NCBI GenBank assembly: GCA_949358305.1
Contig: OX442323.1
Location: 2,852,001-2,916,000, forward strand
Length of the DNA stretch: 64,000 nt
Direction: 5' to 3'
Origin: Strigamia acuminata
Lineage: Eukaryota; Arthropoda; Chilopoda; Geophilomorpha; Linotaeniidae
The notes below the pieces were generated by a model. The model did no database searches, was not told where the DNA came from, and saw only the letters and a list, made by a program, of their open reading frames with translations. Positions 38,001-50,000 of this stretch are shown here, in pieces; within the stretch, counting starts at the first letter, position 1; every line of letters starts with the position of its first letter. The translations under genes were made by a program, and so were the position numbers.

Positions 38001-41000
38001 CCCTGAATAATCGTTCCTGGCGTCCCAGGTACTCTAATCCGAAGGCATGAGTCGACCCCATACAACTTACAAAGTTTTTCTATGTATGCCCTTTGATGGA
38101 TCCTAATTTGGCCCCCAGACCTATCAAAGGCTATGCCTAACAAGAGGGTCACGGGACCCAAATCAACCGTGTCAAAGGATTCCCTAATCCATCGAACAAC
38201 GCATTCCTCGACGTAGTCATCCTTGGAGAAGAGAACTATGTCGTCCACGTAAAAGATAAGAATTGCGTCGTTGTCTAACGCATAAACACAGTTAAGACCC
38301 AACAAGGGCACAAATCCCAGTTGGAGTAGACGGTCGTGGAGGGCTTGGTACCACATCCGTCCACTCTGATGTAGTCCATATAATGACTTCAACAGCATCC
38401 AACACTTATGTTGGTTTTCGGCTGTTCTGTAGCCCTTGGGAATCTCCATGAATTGGACCTTATCAAGGTCCCCGTACAAGTACGCGGCCTTGATGTCAAG
38501 GTGGACATCTCTCCAACCTTTCAGTATCACCAAGGTACAGAAAAACACTATAACGAGGACGAAATTGACTACGGGGGAAAATACCTCCGTAAAGTCAATG
38601 CCCGGCCTCTGCTTGAAGCCTTGTGCTACCAAGCGAGCCCGGTAGCGCGCGACTGCACCCGACTGGTCCCTTTTCATTTTATAAATCCATTTTGATCCCA
38701 AAAGCAACTCTCCTTCGGGCTTATCAATTTCTTTATAGACAGTTCGATCGTCGAAGATATCTGTCTCTTCTTTCATCGCCTTTTCCCAGTCCCGTTTGTT
38801 GGTGTGCCTCATTGCCTCCTCGTAGGTATCAGGCTCTACGGCACAGAAACCGGCAAAAGGGAGTTCGGGTTCTTCACCCTCTAAGGTTTTGAAGTCAAAA
38901 AGATCTGGGTCGTAGTGGTAACCCTCTGCGTCGCACCATCGCGCAACGTCAGTCCGACTTCTAAGTTTGTCTTCATTGGGCGAGAAATAAACCACATCAA
39001 TTTTCCCAGCCGTTGCCCCGGCTTTCCGGACAGACTGGACCCGTCTCCACTTAGTCATATCCAGCGGCAGCGACAAAGGATCTTTGACCTTCTTTCCCTT
39101 TTTGCCCGAACCACGACGAGCTTGTATCGTAGGAGGAAGATCAACCTCCTCATCGTCGTCAGGATAAGCATTGAAGTAATTCTCGCCATCGCCGTTATCC
39201 CCCTTCGCCCCACCAATTTCTTCAACTGGATTATCCCCAGCACCAGCATCCCCAACCAAGTCACCTTCAACAGTTTCTATCGCAGGCTGTTGTATCGCTT
39301 GTTTTACAAGCGGCCTCAATTCAGGTCTGAAAACAGGCTTTGGGGTTGTGGGTAAAGGAGGCTTCTCCTTCGGAACCGGGGGTTCAACAGGGGGCGGAAT
39401 AGGAGGTGGTAGTGCCTCTTGCACTTCCTCAACAATTTCAGGGATAGGGGCAACGGAATCATCATCATCTCCCTCGGTGTCCGAGGAAGAATCCCCAAAA
39501 TGTTTGAATTGGCCACCCTGCGGTTGCTTGATGGGCTGTTGTAGCCGTTTGCCAATCTCATACCAATATGAGTCTTCGAAAATTCGGACATGTTTGGACG
39601 CAAAAACTTGATTCCGTACAGGATCCCAAACCCTGTAGCCCCTAGTTGATATTGCGTATCCAATGAGTGCTCCCGCCCAAGCCCTTCCTTCCAGTTTGCC
39701 CTTTCTGACCTGGGACGGGATATGTACAAATGTCTTCGACCCAATACACCTGATGTGTCGCAAAGACAATTTCTTGCCGAAAAACACGGTATAGGGCACT
39801 TTTCCTCCAAGCCCTTCATGGGGGAATCGGTTCTTTAAGTAAACTATGGTCGTCGCTAATTCAGCCCAAAGGGGATAGGGGAAATCATTTTCCAACATTA
39901 AAGCTCTGACGCCACCGACAATGGTACGGTTTGCACGTTCTGCAACAGAATTCATTTCCGGGCTATATGTATTCGTACGAATACATTTCAAACCAATTTT
40001 GGATGCATAATCATCCCAATTCCGCGAAATAAATTCTCCTCCATTATCAGTTTTAATGCATTTCACTTTCCGTGATGTCGTTCTTTCGACTTCCGTCAAC
40101 CAACGTTTAAAATGGCCCAAAACTTCCCCTTTGGTCTTCATCGTTATGATCCACATATAACGTGAATAATCATCAACCAATATAAAGTAAAAATTAGCCC
40201 CACCCAAGGAAGTAGCTTGTGATGCCCCCCAAACATCCATGTGCACTAAATCTAATACTCCCTTAGTGGAAATGGTAATTATCGGGGGAAAACTCGCCCT
40301 AGTGCTCTTAGCACGGGCACATGCGTCACAAGTGGATAATTCTTTGTTAGACAAATTGATCCCAAAAACGTCCTCGGATTCGGTTAATTTAATAATGCCT
40401 TTAGCATTATGGTGGCCCATTCTGGAATGCCACGTGTCCATACTCTGGGATATTTCTTTCTTTCTCATTTTGATCCCAGTATCCCCGCTTTTGTTAACTT
40501 TCGCAGTCGCATTAGCTTCGGGAACAATAGCAGGAGGTGTCTGAACCTCATTCACTATTTTCTGTAAATTAATCGCCGCAGGCGCATTCGCTTTGGTTGG
40601 CTCGCTTACTTGCGTACTCAAATTAGATGCGGATTTTCCCATATCCGGCTTACAGAAACTTTTTAGTAAAGCTGACTTAAAATCTAAAATGGTTAGTAGC
40701 GGTTGTACAAATTTTTCATCCTTCACGGATGATTTGATTAAATCGAGGACAGCAGCTGTATCCTGTTGCGCAGTTAATGCAGCTGTGTTTACAGAATTAA
40801 CCTCGACCCGGCAGTTGACTTTGTACAGCCTGTCGCTAGTCCGAACTGCCGAAATCAATGGTTCCTCGATTTTATCTTTGAAAATACTCATCTTCCCATC
40901 TTTAACAATTGTGCACAACCCAGCCTCATCGGTGCGCCCGAGCGAAATAAGGTTTTTCCGAAAATTCGGTGCGAAGAATACATTCGTCAAAGTTATTTTC

Positions 41001-44000
41001 CTCGTTCTTTGTCCATAGAGCGAAGTGAGGACGATGTTGCCCACACCTTCAATCTTCGATTTTCCTTCTCCTTGTAGAACGCTGAAGTTAGACAACGGTT
41101 TGAAGTTTGAAAACCAATTCCGGTTGAAGGAAAAGTGGTCGGTCGCTCCCGTGTCCACGTACCACTGTGAATCGTAGTTTCCGTGCGACACAAGAGATAA
41201 GGGCACTGTGGGCTTCTCTTCCGACACCGCAGAATACAAAGTGTAGGGCTCATCTGTATAGGGGTCCAGTTGTGTGAGATTTGCTCTCTGTGGACCCCCT
41301 CTGCCTCGTCCTTTGCCACGGGTGCCTCCACGATTCAATTGGGCTGGCGAGCCAGCGCTGGCGGGGAAAGTCCCTTGCTGTTTCGGCGGCGATGGGCACT
41401 CCCTGGCGAAGTGTCCCGACCCACCGCAAGTAAAACATGTTCCACGCGAAGTTCCGGGGGAATTTGGGGTTTTTCCACGAGGTTTCCATTTCCCTTTAGT
41501 ATAGAAAGCGGTAGTATTGTCTGCCAATACAGGTGGGACGCCAAATTCATTGGTCTGTTCATAAAGGCGATTGTACTCGCCAAGTAAACGTTCTTTAACG
41601 TTTTTCGCTGTGAATTCCGTATCCGACCAGTGATACGCGGTCTGTTTCACAGCCTCGTATTGTGGGGGCAGAAGATCTAAATATTGGAATGCCTGGAATT
41701 CATCGGTGACCTCAATTTTAACGTCCTTCAGTTCGACGATTTTGCGGTCGACCCGCCCGGTGAAAACTAGCATTTCCTCATTATCTCGAAGTTTCATGTT
41801 GAGGAATTCACGTCGCAACCGAGCACGACGTGCCCTCGTCGTCGGTTGATAAGCGTCCTTTAGGGCTTCCCAAACTTTCGCAGCGGTGGGGCAGGCAACA
41901 GCTATCACTTGCTGCGGCTCAGCGCAACTCATGCAGATAGTGGACATTGCCTTGTCCTCTCGAGCGTTAAACTCTCGCTTCTCTTTTGCAGTGGCTGTTG
42001 CAGCCAGTGGTGGCTCAGAGCCACTAACATGTCCCCAAACGCCGTTGTATTTGAGCAATAACTGGACCTGCACGGACCAGGTGGCATAGTTCGTGCCATC
42101 GAGCTTTTTAATATCCTTGTAATCGTCGTGCTTTGAAGCCATCACGACGACACCAGGAAAATGCACAATAATAATTGGTTATGCACAGAAAGAACACAAT
42201 TTCGGAATTTATTCCGCACACACACTTCACAGGAGCACTTAATCACACAATGCACAATTGTCTCTAGTCCCAAAAACCAAAAAGGAAGGCGAAAATACAG
42301 TTTCAACCCGGGGAATCTCAATAAGTGAGATTGGAAAACCTTGACTGGCAATCCACCAACTCTTCCGTCCGACCTCCTGGGGTCGCGGGATGGTTGGGGG
42401 CCCTGGATAAGCCCAGCCAAGAATACAGTGCTACGTGCCCGACTGGACGTAGGGTAGCACCGAATCTAACAAGGGACCAACAACAAAAACTTAAAACTAT
42501 ACAGAGTTTCACGAAAGTATGCAAATAAATCAAAACAGTCTAGATGTGAAGTTGGCCAATTACGGGATCCTTGCGCCGTAATCGGTTCCCACGGTGTGTT
42601 CAACGTCGGCTTCACGTGTCGAATTAACTCACACGCACGCCGGGGTGCTAATGTGAGGAGAAACCCTCTCAACTGGTGCACCCTGCGTGCAAAACCAGGG
42701 TTTCCTCTTGAAATCGTCGTTGCGCACGTCCGCGCCTTCGTAATTCCACGTCGGGTGTAAATCACGGCTCTTCGTGCTAAATATGGCTGTGTACGTGGAC
42801 TTACACGTAAACACAGCTCCAAAACGAATATTCACCGTCGATGGCGATGAAAAACGATCAAAATGGTCGCCACAGAACAAATCTTCGTCCTCGACGATCC
42901 TACGACAAATATCGGTCGTTTTGCGTCGAAACTCCGTCGTGTCGACGTGAATGGGCGTCGTCTCGCTGGCAATACTGATTGCCTCGGCAAAATAACGTCG
43001 TGTTGGCGTGTATCGGTTCAGATGCACGTCTGGGCTGCGATTCGCTTCACGGCCGAATCCAAAATGGCCGCCGCAGGAGAATTTCACAACGACGTCGGAA
43101 AAAGTGCTTATTTCGCACAGAAAAATTTCGAAATAAAGCTGCTTACACACTAAAATGTCCGTAGTAATGTCCGCACACGTTGCCGATCGTTTCCAATCGA
43201 TTTGGCGAAGAAAATCCGTCTGCGTCGGTCGGTTCGCGTTTGCGGCGAAGTCGGGCGACGTCTTGGCTTCGTCTCGCGTCCAAAAAGGTCGGAAATCCTT
43301 TACAAACTGGTCAGGCCGTCGAGAACCATCCTCTGCTACCATATAAAGCGATTTCCTGGCCAAAACATCGGTTAGAAAGGAGTTGACGAGTGTCTAAACA
43401 GGTGCGCGACACCGACATGCGTGCGCCATGTTTAATATCGCATAAAAGTGTACACGCTTCGAGGCTAACAACTGCACTCGGAAAAATAGGATAAATCATT
43501 GTTGGATTTCAATGATTTGTCCTTTACATTATAAAATAAAAGCAATGACATTCATAATCGATAACTAAGCAATAATAACAATACAGGACTCGCTCTTTTG
43601 AGCAGACGATGTTATCAGCGCATGCTGCTAAATGGAAACGTTCAACCGCGGTACAGAACCAGCATTAATAAAAATCGAGATCGATTGAACGCGACATCGA
43701 GACATTAAATAGCAGCACATTCATTACACATATCCGGAAAGTGTGTAATGTAAATATTCACAAACTATACAATATGGCGACAAACAACCAAACACACAAT
43801 ATTTCCACCACAACTCAATAATCTAGACCAATTCTTCTAACTATCAAACCGGAATACTTGAACATCCAAAAAAAAAAAAAAAAAAAAATAATCGATATAA
43901 AATAAGAAAAAAAAGTCTCGTGAATTGATTAAAGAACACTATCTAAACTTCTATAAATCGCGCGCCCATCGCCTTTTACAAAAGAGGGTATAGCCATTAC

Positions 44001-47000
44001 TGTCTTTGTAGTGTTGTTAAATGTAACCGATAGAGGGCGCGAGGCGCAAGGCCGAGTGCAAGGTCATAGAGTACATTAAACAGAAGTTAGCTAGCGTTCA
44101 AGCAATGAAGTTGTCCTTTATTTACGATGCTACATTGGCGACGAGGGAAGTTTGATGAAATAGACGTGATACGAGTGCATACGAACAGTAAATGAGCGGT
44201 GTGGTTGCGGCTGATGGAATTGTGCGAGGAGGAGAGTAAAACTGACGCGAAACGCGACAATATGGCGGATGAAACGGCGACGTCTGGTTTTCTGCGGTCG
44301 GCAGGCATCCCACCATTCGATGTTCATGGCGAGACCACCACTCAATCCCAGCGTTGGCAAAGGTGGATTAGCAGGCTGGAAATGTTTATGTTGGCGGCGG
44401 GAATCAAGGACGATATGAGGAAAATGGCGACGTTACTTCACCAGGCGGGTGAGGAGGTGTTCGCCGTTTATGAGACTTTAGTGATAGAGGAGGAGGATAA
44501 GAACTATAAAACGGTAAAGGACGCATTAACTGCCTATTTTATTCCCAAAAAGAATACGGAATTTTGCATTTATACATTCCGAATGTCCCGCCAGGAGGCG
44601 ACGGAACCGTTAGATAAATACCAGATGAGATTGAGACATTTAGCGGTGGGATGCGATTTTAAGGACGATGACCGCGAGATTAAATCCCAAATAATTCTGG
44701 GGACAAGTTTGAACCGATTACGACGACAGGCGTTGCGTGATGATACGCTGACATTGAAAGAGCTTCTGGACCTGGGCCGAGGATACGAAGCCTCGGAGTG
44801 GCAAGCAAAACAAATGGAAGGTAGTGAGAAAGAGGTAACGGGTGAAATTAACCTGGTTCGAGCATCGACTGAGGGCAGGAGGAGAGCGAACAGTGAAACG
44901 GGGTACCGAAGGAGAGAATCGACAGGTGGCGCGGCTCGTGGCGGATTCGGCGGATCCCGTGGCTCGGGAAATAGGAAGTGCTTTAATTGCGGTCGAGCGT
45001 GGCCACACGTCACGCCACAGGACTGTCCGGCGAGGGGAGTGGCGTGTCGGGGATGCGGTAAGACGGGTCATTTCGTGCGCTTTTGTCGAGCAAAGCGAGA
45101 GGAGGGGGCGGAAGCTAATAACAAAATAAATGCAGTGAAGTGCGACTATGTCGAGGAGAGTGATGATGAGGAGTTGTTTACAATCGGTTTGTGTTCAGAC
45201 GGCAGAAAGGGGAGCCCAAAGATGCCGGAAGTGTGTTTGACAGTGGGGGAGGAGCGTAGGGATACGAGATTCATCGTTGATTCGGGAACTTCAGTGAATG
45301 TTTTGGGCAGAGAGGATTATTGGGCGATGAAGTTAAAACCGATGTTGAAGGAAAGTCGTGCTAAGCTGATGACGTATGGATCATCCGAGCCGCTGCCATT
45401 ATTGGGCCGAGTGACATTAATGATCCGTTACGAAGAGATGGAATTAGAAGTGACGGCGTACGTGGTGGATCGGCCGGGTGAGTCATTGTTGAATTACGCA
45501 ACGGCGAAACAACTGGGAATCGTGCAGGTGGTGAACAATATCAAGAAAACAACGTTGGAGGAGGAGATAAAAAGACAATATCCCAAATTATTCCAGGGAG
45601 TGGGAAAACTCAAGGAATACCAAATTCACCTACACGTGGACGAGGAAGTAGCGCCGGTGGCGCAGCGCTACCGCCCACTGCCATTTCGATTAAGAAAAAA
45701 GGTCGAAAAAGAACTCGATCGATTGCTGCAAATGGATGTGATCGAACGGATCGACGAAGGAATGGGGCCGACGCCGTGGGTCTCACCGATCCACTGCGTG
45801 GACAAACCCAAAGACCCGGACCCCGACGCAATCCGCCTCTGTGTTGACGCAAGGGAAGTGAACAGAGCGATTAAAAGGGTTAGGCACACTTCGCCGCGGT
45901 TGGAAGACATTGTGGCGCTGGCGGAGGGAGCACGTTTTTTTTCAAAACTCGATTTGAATCATGGATTCAATCAAGTTGAGTTAGATGCGGAATCTCGTAA
46001 ATATACTGTCTTTGCGACTCACGTGGGTCTATTTCGTTTTAAAAGGCTATTGTTTGGGATAAACTCAGCTTCTGAGTTATTCCAGGACACCATACGTCAA
46101 GTGATCGAGGGTTTGCAGAGTTGCATTAACATTGTTGATGACATTTTTATTGTAGGAAAAACTGTGGAGGCACACGACGCGGCGCTGCACGCCGTTTTGA
46201 AGCGATTGGAAAAAAAAGGACTGACTTTAAACGAGGACAAATGTGAGGTGCGCCGTGGTGAGATAGTGTTTTTTGGACATGTATTTTCAGCGGCGGGGGT
46301 CTCAATTGACCCACGAAAAGTGGAGGCAATTGAAAAGATGGAAATCCCAAAGTCGTCAGCGGAGGTCAAGAGCTTGCTCGGTATGGTGATTTATTGTGCC
46401 CGTTTCGTTAAAGATATGGCAAAGATTTTGAAACCACTGAGGGACCTGACGAAAAGTTCAAATGGGCCGTTTCGATGGAAAAAGGAACATCAGGAGGCGT
46501 GGACGTGTATAAAGGAGCGACTGGGGAATAAAAACACGTTGGCTTATCATGACCCAATGGCAAGTACGCACCTGACGGTAGATGCGGGGCCAAACGGACT
46601 TGGTGCAATTTTGGCGCAAATTAGGAGCGGCGAGAGCGAACCTCGAGTGGTGGCGTACGCCAGCCGGACCTTAACGGATGTAGAGAGTAGATACTCTCAA
46701 ATCGAGCGCGAAACTTTGGCGGCAATTTGGGCCATCGAACATTTTTATTTATACTTATATGGAATAGTGTTTACCCTTTTTACAGATCATAAGCCTCTAA
46801 TAAGCATCTTCGGAAACCGCAAAGCGCGACCTTCGGCAAGGATAGAGAGGCTCTGCCTTCGGATACAACAATATGTGTTCGAGGTAAAGTACACAAAAGG
46901 AAATTCCAACCCTAGCGATTATATGTCGCGACATACGGGGACAAGAGGCCTGAAGGACGGCGCCATGTCGAGGACCGTGGAAGGATATGTTAATTTCGTG

Positions 47001-50000
47001 GTCAGGACTCGTGTACCGAAATCACTAACACGGGAGGAGATTGCGAGGTGTACAAACGAGGATGTCAGTTTGAAACTTTTACAACAAGCGCTGACACAGG
47101 AGGGAGCAGAACGTGAGAAAACATGGAAAAAAGACTGTTTAAAACCGTTTAAAATGTTGCAGGAAGAATTCACGAATTCTGAGGACGGAATCATCCTTCG
47201 GGGCGATCGAATTGTGGTGCCCGAGTCACTAAGAGACAAAGTAGTGGAGATCGCTCACCGGGGACATCAGGGAGTGGTGAAAACCAAGATGCTCTTACGC
47301 CAAAAGGTGTGGTTTCCCGGAATTGATATGCGGGTGGAGCGGCTTATAGCGGGATGCATTCCTTGCCAAGCAACCGTGGTGACAAAATCGAGGACCCCAT
47401 TGGAGATGTCCAGTTTACCCGACCGGCCTTGGCAGAAGATCGCAGTTGACTTTTTAGGACCGTTTCCCGACGGCAGGATTTTATTTGTCATCGTAGACGA
47501 GTATTCGCGCTTCCCATTTGTGGACGGCGTGTCGTCGACGGGGGCTCGGGGCGTCATCGCACTTCTGAGAAAGCGTTTCTCGGAGTTGGGCATCCCGGAG
47601 ACGGTGAAATCCGATAATGGACCGCCATTTTCGTCGTGCGAGTTCGCGGATTTTCTGGCCGAAATGGGCGTGCGACACCATCGAGTCACGCCGCTGTGGC
47701 CCGAAGCGAACGGAGAAGTTGAACGTTTAATGAAAACTTTAAACAAAGCGATCTTGACGGCGGTTACGGAGGGACGGAAATGGCACGAGGAAGTCCACGA
47801 GTTCCTTCTAAATTACCGCGCGACTCCACATGCGACCACGGGAGTTTCGCCGGCCGACGCGATGTACGGCAGACCGATTAAGACCAGGTTACCACAAGTT
47901 TTCGTGAGGCCAAACGACGCGATAATGAGGAAGAGAGACGAGGAAAAGAAGGGGAGTATGAAGAGTTTGGCAGATGGGAAGAGGCATGTTCGGGAACACG
48001 GGCTATTGGTGGGGGACGTAGTCCTGGTGAGAAGAAGGAAGGTGAATAAACTAACAACACCGTACGATCCGGAACCGTTCAGAATTATAGCGATAGCGGG
48101 TTCTCAAGTGACAGCCAACAGGGGAAGACAGAACGTGGTGCGAAACTCATCGTTCTTCAAGAAGATACGTCAAGAGAGAGGGGAGGAATTGGAGAGAGTA
48201 AGACAGGGGGATGGGGAGACGGATGAGGATGACGGAGGGAGAGGAAGGGACCCGCAGCTGGAGACGAGAGATGAAAGTGAGGAAGAAACGCCATTATGTG
48301 ATATGGAGTCGAGAGTGGAAGAGAGAGGGGAGCAGGGAATTGTTCCACCCGCTCAGGAACCGGAGGATATTCCGGCTGTGCCGGAACCCGAGGATCCATT
48401 CGTGCTGAGGAAGTCAAATAGGAAAACAAACAAGCCGTCGTGGCAAAAGGACTATGATATGTGTTGCAAGAAGAGAAAAAAGTGAAACTGTGAACTATAT
48501 ACTGAATTGTGATAGAACTTATTGATTGTCGAATTTTATTAATTATTGTTTTGGTGTCGAATTATTGTTGTCAAATTGAATGTTTATCGAATTGTTCTTG
48601 ATTGTTGTTGTACTCCGGACAAGGGGAGGGATGTAGTGTTGTTAAATGTAACCGATAGAGGGCGCGAGGCGCAAGGCCGAGTGCAAGGTCATAGAGTACA
48701 TTAAACAGAAGTTAGCTAGCGTTCAAGCAATGAAGTTGTCCTTTATTTACGATGCTACAGTCTTCAAGCTGATAAGAGAAGAAGAGATGGACCACGAGTA
48801 GGACTCGTTTGGAAACCACAGTCAATCGCGTTTACAACGCCATTTTTACCTATCTCGCTCCCCCATGAGAATCTATTGTGCCGCCACACCGCGCTGAATA
48901 TTGCATCTATTTTGCCCGTCTCAGGAGCGGCATTTACTCACTTTTACTCGCGAAAATAAGCGTGTCTCGTGATTCCACTCGTGTCCCCTTGCAGGCAGCC
49001 GTGGGGAGAGGGGGCAAGTGGCCCGAATTAGTGGCCACAAGCAGCACGCGCCGATTCCCATCGTTTTTGCGCGCCACGCAGCAGAAAAAGGCGGAATTCA
49101 TCGCGCCTCACCTCGAGCGTGTAGCTGCAGTGTGGCCTCATTAATACAATTAATGATCTTGTGTATAAAAGAGCTCTCTTCATTTTTTTCTCTCTCTCTC
49201 TCTTTCGTTTAAACTATTTTTCAGACCCATCGCGTATCTCATCTTGGCTCCATCTGATATGTCAAGCCAACAGTGCATTAATGCGTCCCAACTAGTTCTT
49301 TGACACCTGCCATCACGAGTTGACGTGTGATTTATCGCTACAGGGGGGTTAATTACACGATTAGACGGTACAACCCTTTCGATACTGTGCACAAATGTTG
49401 TTTCATAAGAAAAATATTTTTTTTTTTTATAAAAAAAAAAGTGATTATTTTTTTTATTTTTTTTTTAAATTAGTAAAATCGATCAAATCAATTAAATGAT
49501 TAAACTTTTGATTAAATTTCGACTCTAAACAGCGATTACGGAGATTTATACTCGATTAAAGCGAAGAAAAATAGCAAATTGCAATTCTATTTTCATTAAC
49601 CGCCCGGATTAAACAACTCGCTCAATCAACCGCGTATAAATACATTCCCGAATTTAATTCCATTAACACGTCACGTAGCCGAATAACAAACCCACCGCTA
49701 ATTACCAAACGCGAGAGCAAAAAAAAATAAATTTCTCAGCACACTTGTATTTATTTCTGTAAACAATTCCATCTCGCTTTCTTGGCAGCGACAAAAAAGT
49801 GTAAAATTAGGAAAAAGAAAATTTTTCATTTGGCAAAACGTTCGGTCGCTTTGCTGCGTTCTTGAACCGCATTGTGCCTCCTCCTTTTCCCGATCCACCG
49901 CCCCCTATTTCTCCCCTCCTCTTGTTGGAAACCCAATGGGTGGCATACGGGAAAAGGGGTTCTTTCAAAGACTTTCAATTGCGACTAATGAAGGCAATTG

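Larger units (their letters stand above)
36801..43820 (-). mobile_element. Full-length Ty1/copia retrotransposon, minus strand
   Basis: A 7020-bp element has two 477-bp LTRs (36801-37277 and 43344-43820) that appear identical by eye, and a perfect 5-bp target duplication ATCTA (36796-36800 and 43821-43825). A primer-binding site TGGTAGCAGAG follows the 5' LTR, and a polypurine tract CAAAGGGGGA precedes the 3' LTR on the minus strand. One uninterrupted gag-pol frame lies between them. It inserted in the sense direction of Ten-m inside its 25.8-kb intron. Identical LTRs imply a recent insertion. Confidence 0.93.
44007..48759 (+). mobile_element. Full-length compact Ty3/gypsy retrotransposon, plus strand
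   Basis: A 4753-bp element has identical 128-bp LTRs (44007-44134 and 48632-48759) with canonical TG...CA ends, and a perfect 5-bp target duplication GTCTT (44002-44006 and 48760-48764). The primer-binding region TTGGCGACGAGGGAAG follows the 5' LTR and a polypurine tract AAGGGGAGGGA precedes the 3' LTR. A single gag-pol frame fills the interior. It is antisense to Ten-m and lies 181 bp from the copia LTR (176 bp from its target duplication). Identical LTRs imply a recent insertion. Confidence 0.95.

Noticed and set aside
42629..43363. 244-codon frame in the copia leader as a separate protein
   Set aside because: It spans the leader and LTR boundary with no recognised domain and no conserved start context. 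It is more likely non-coding leader.
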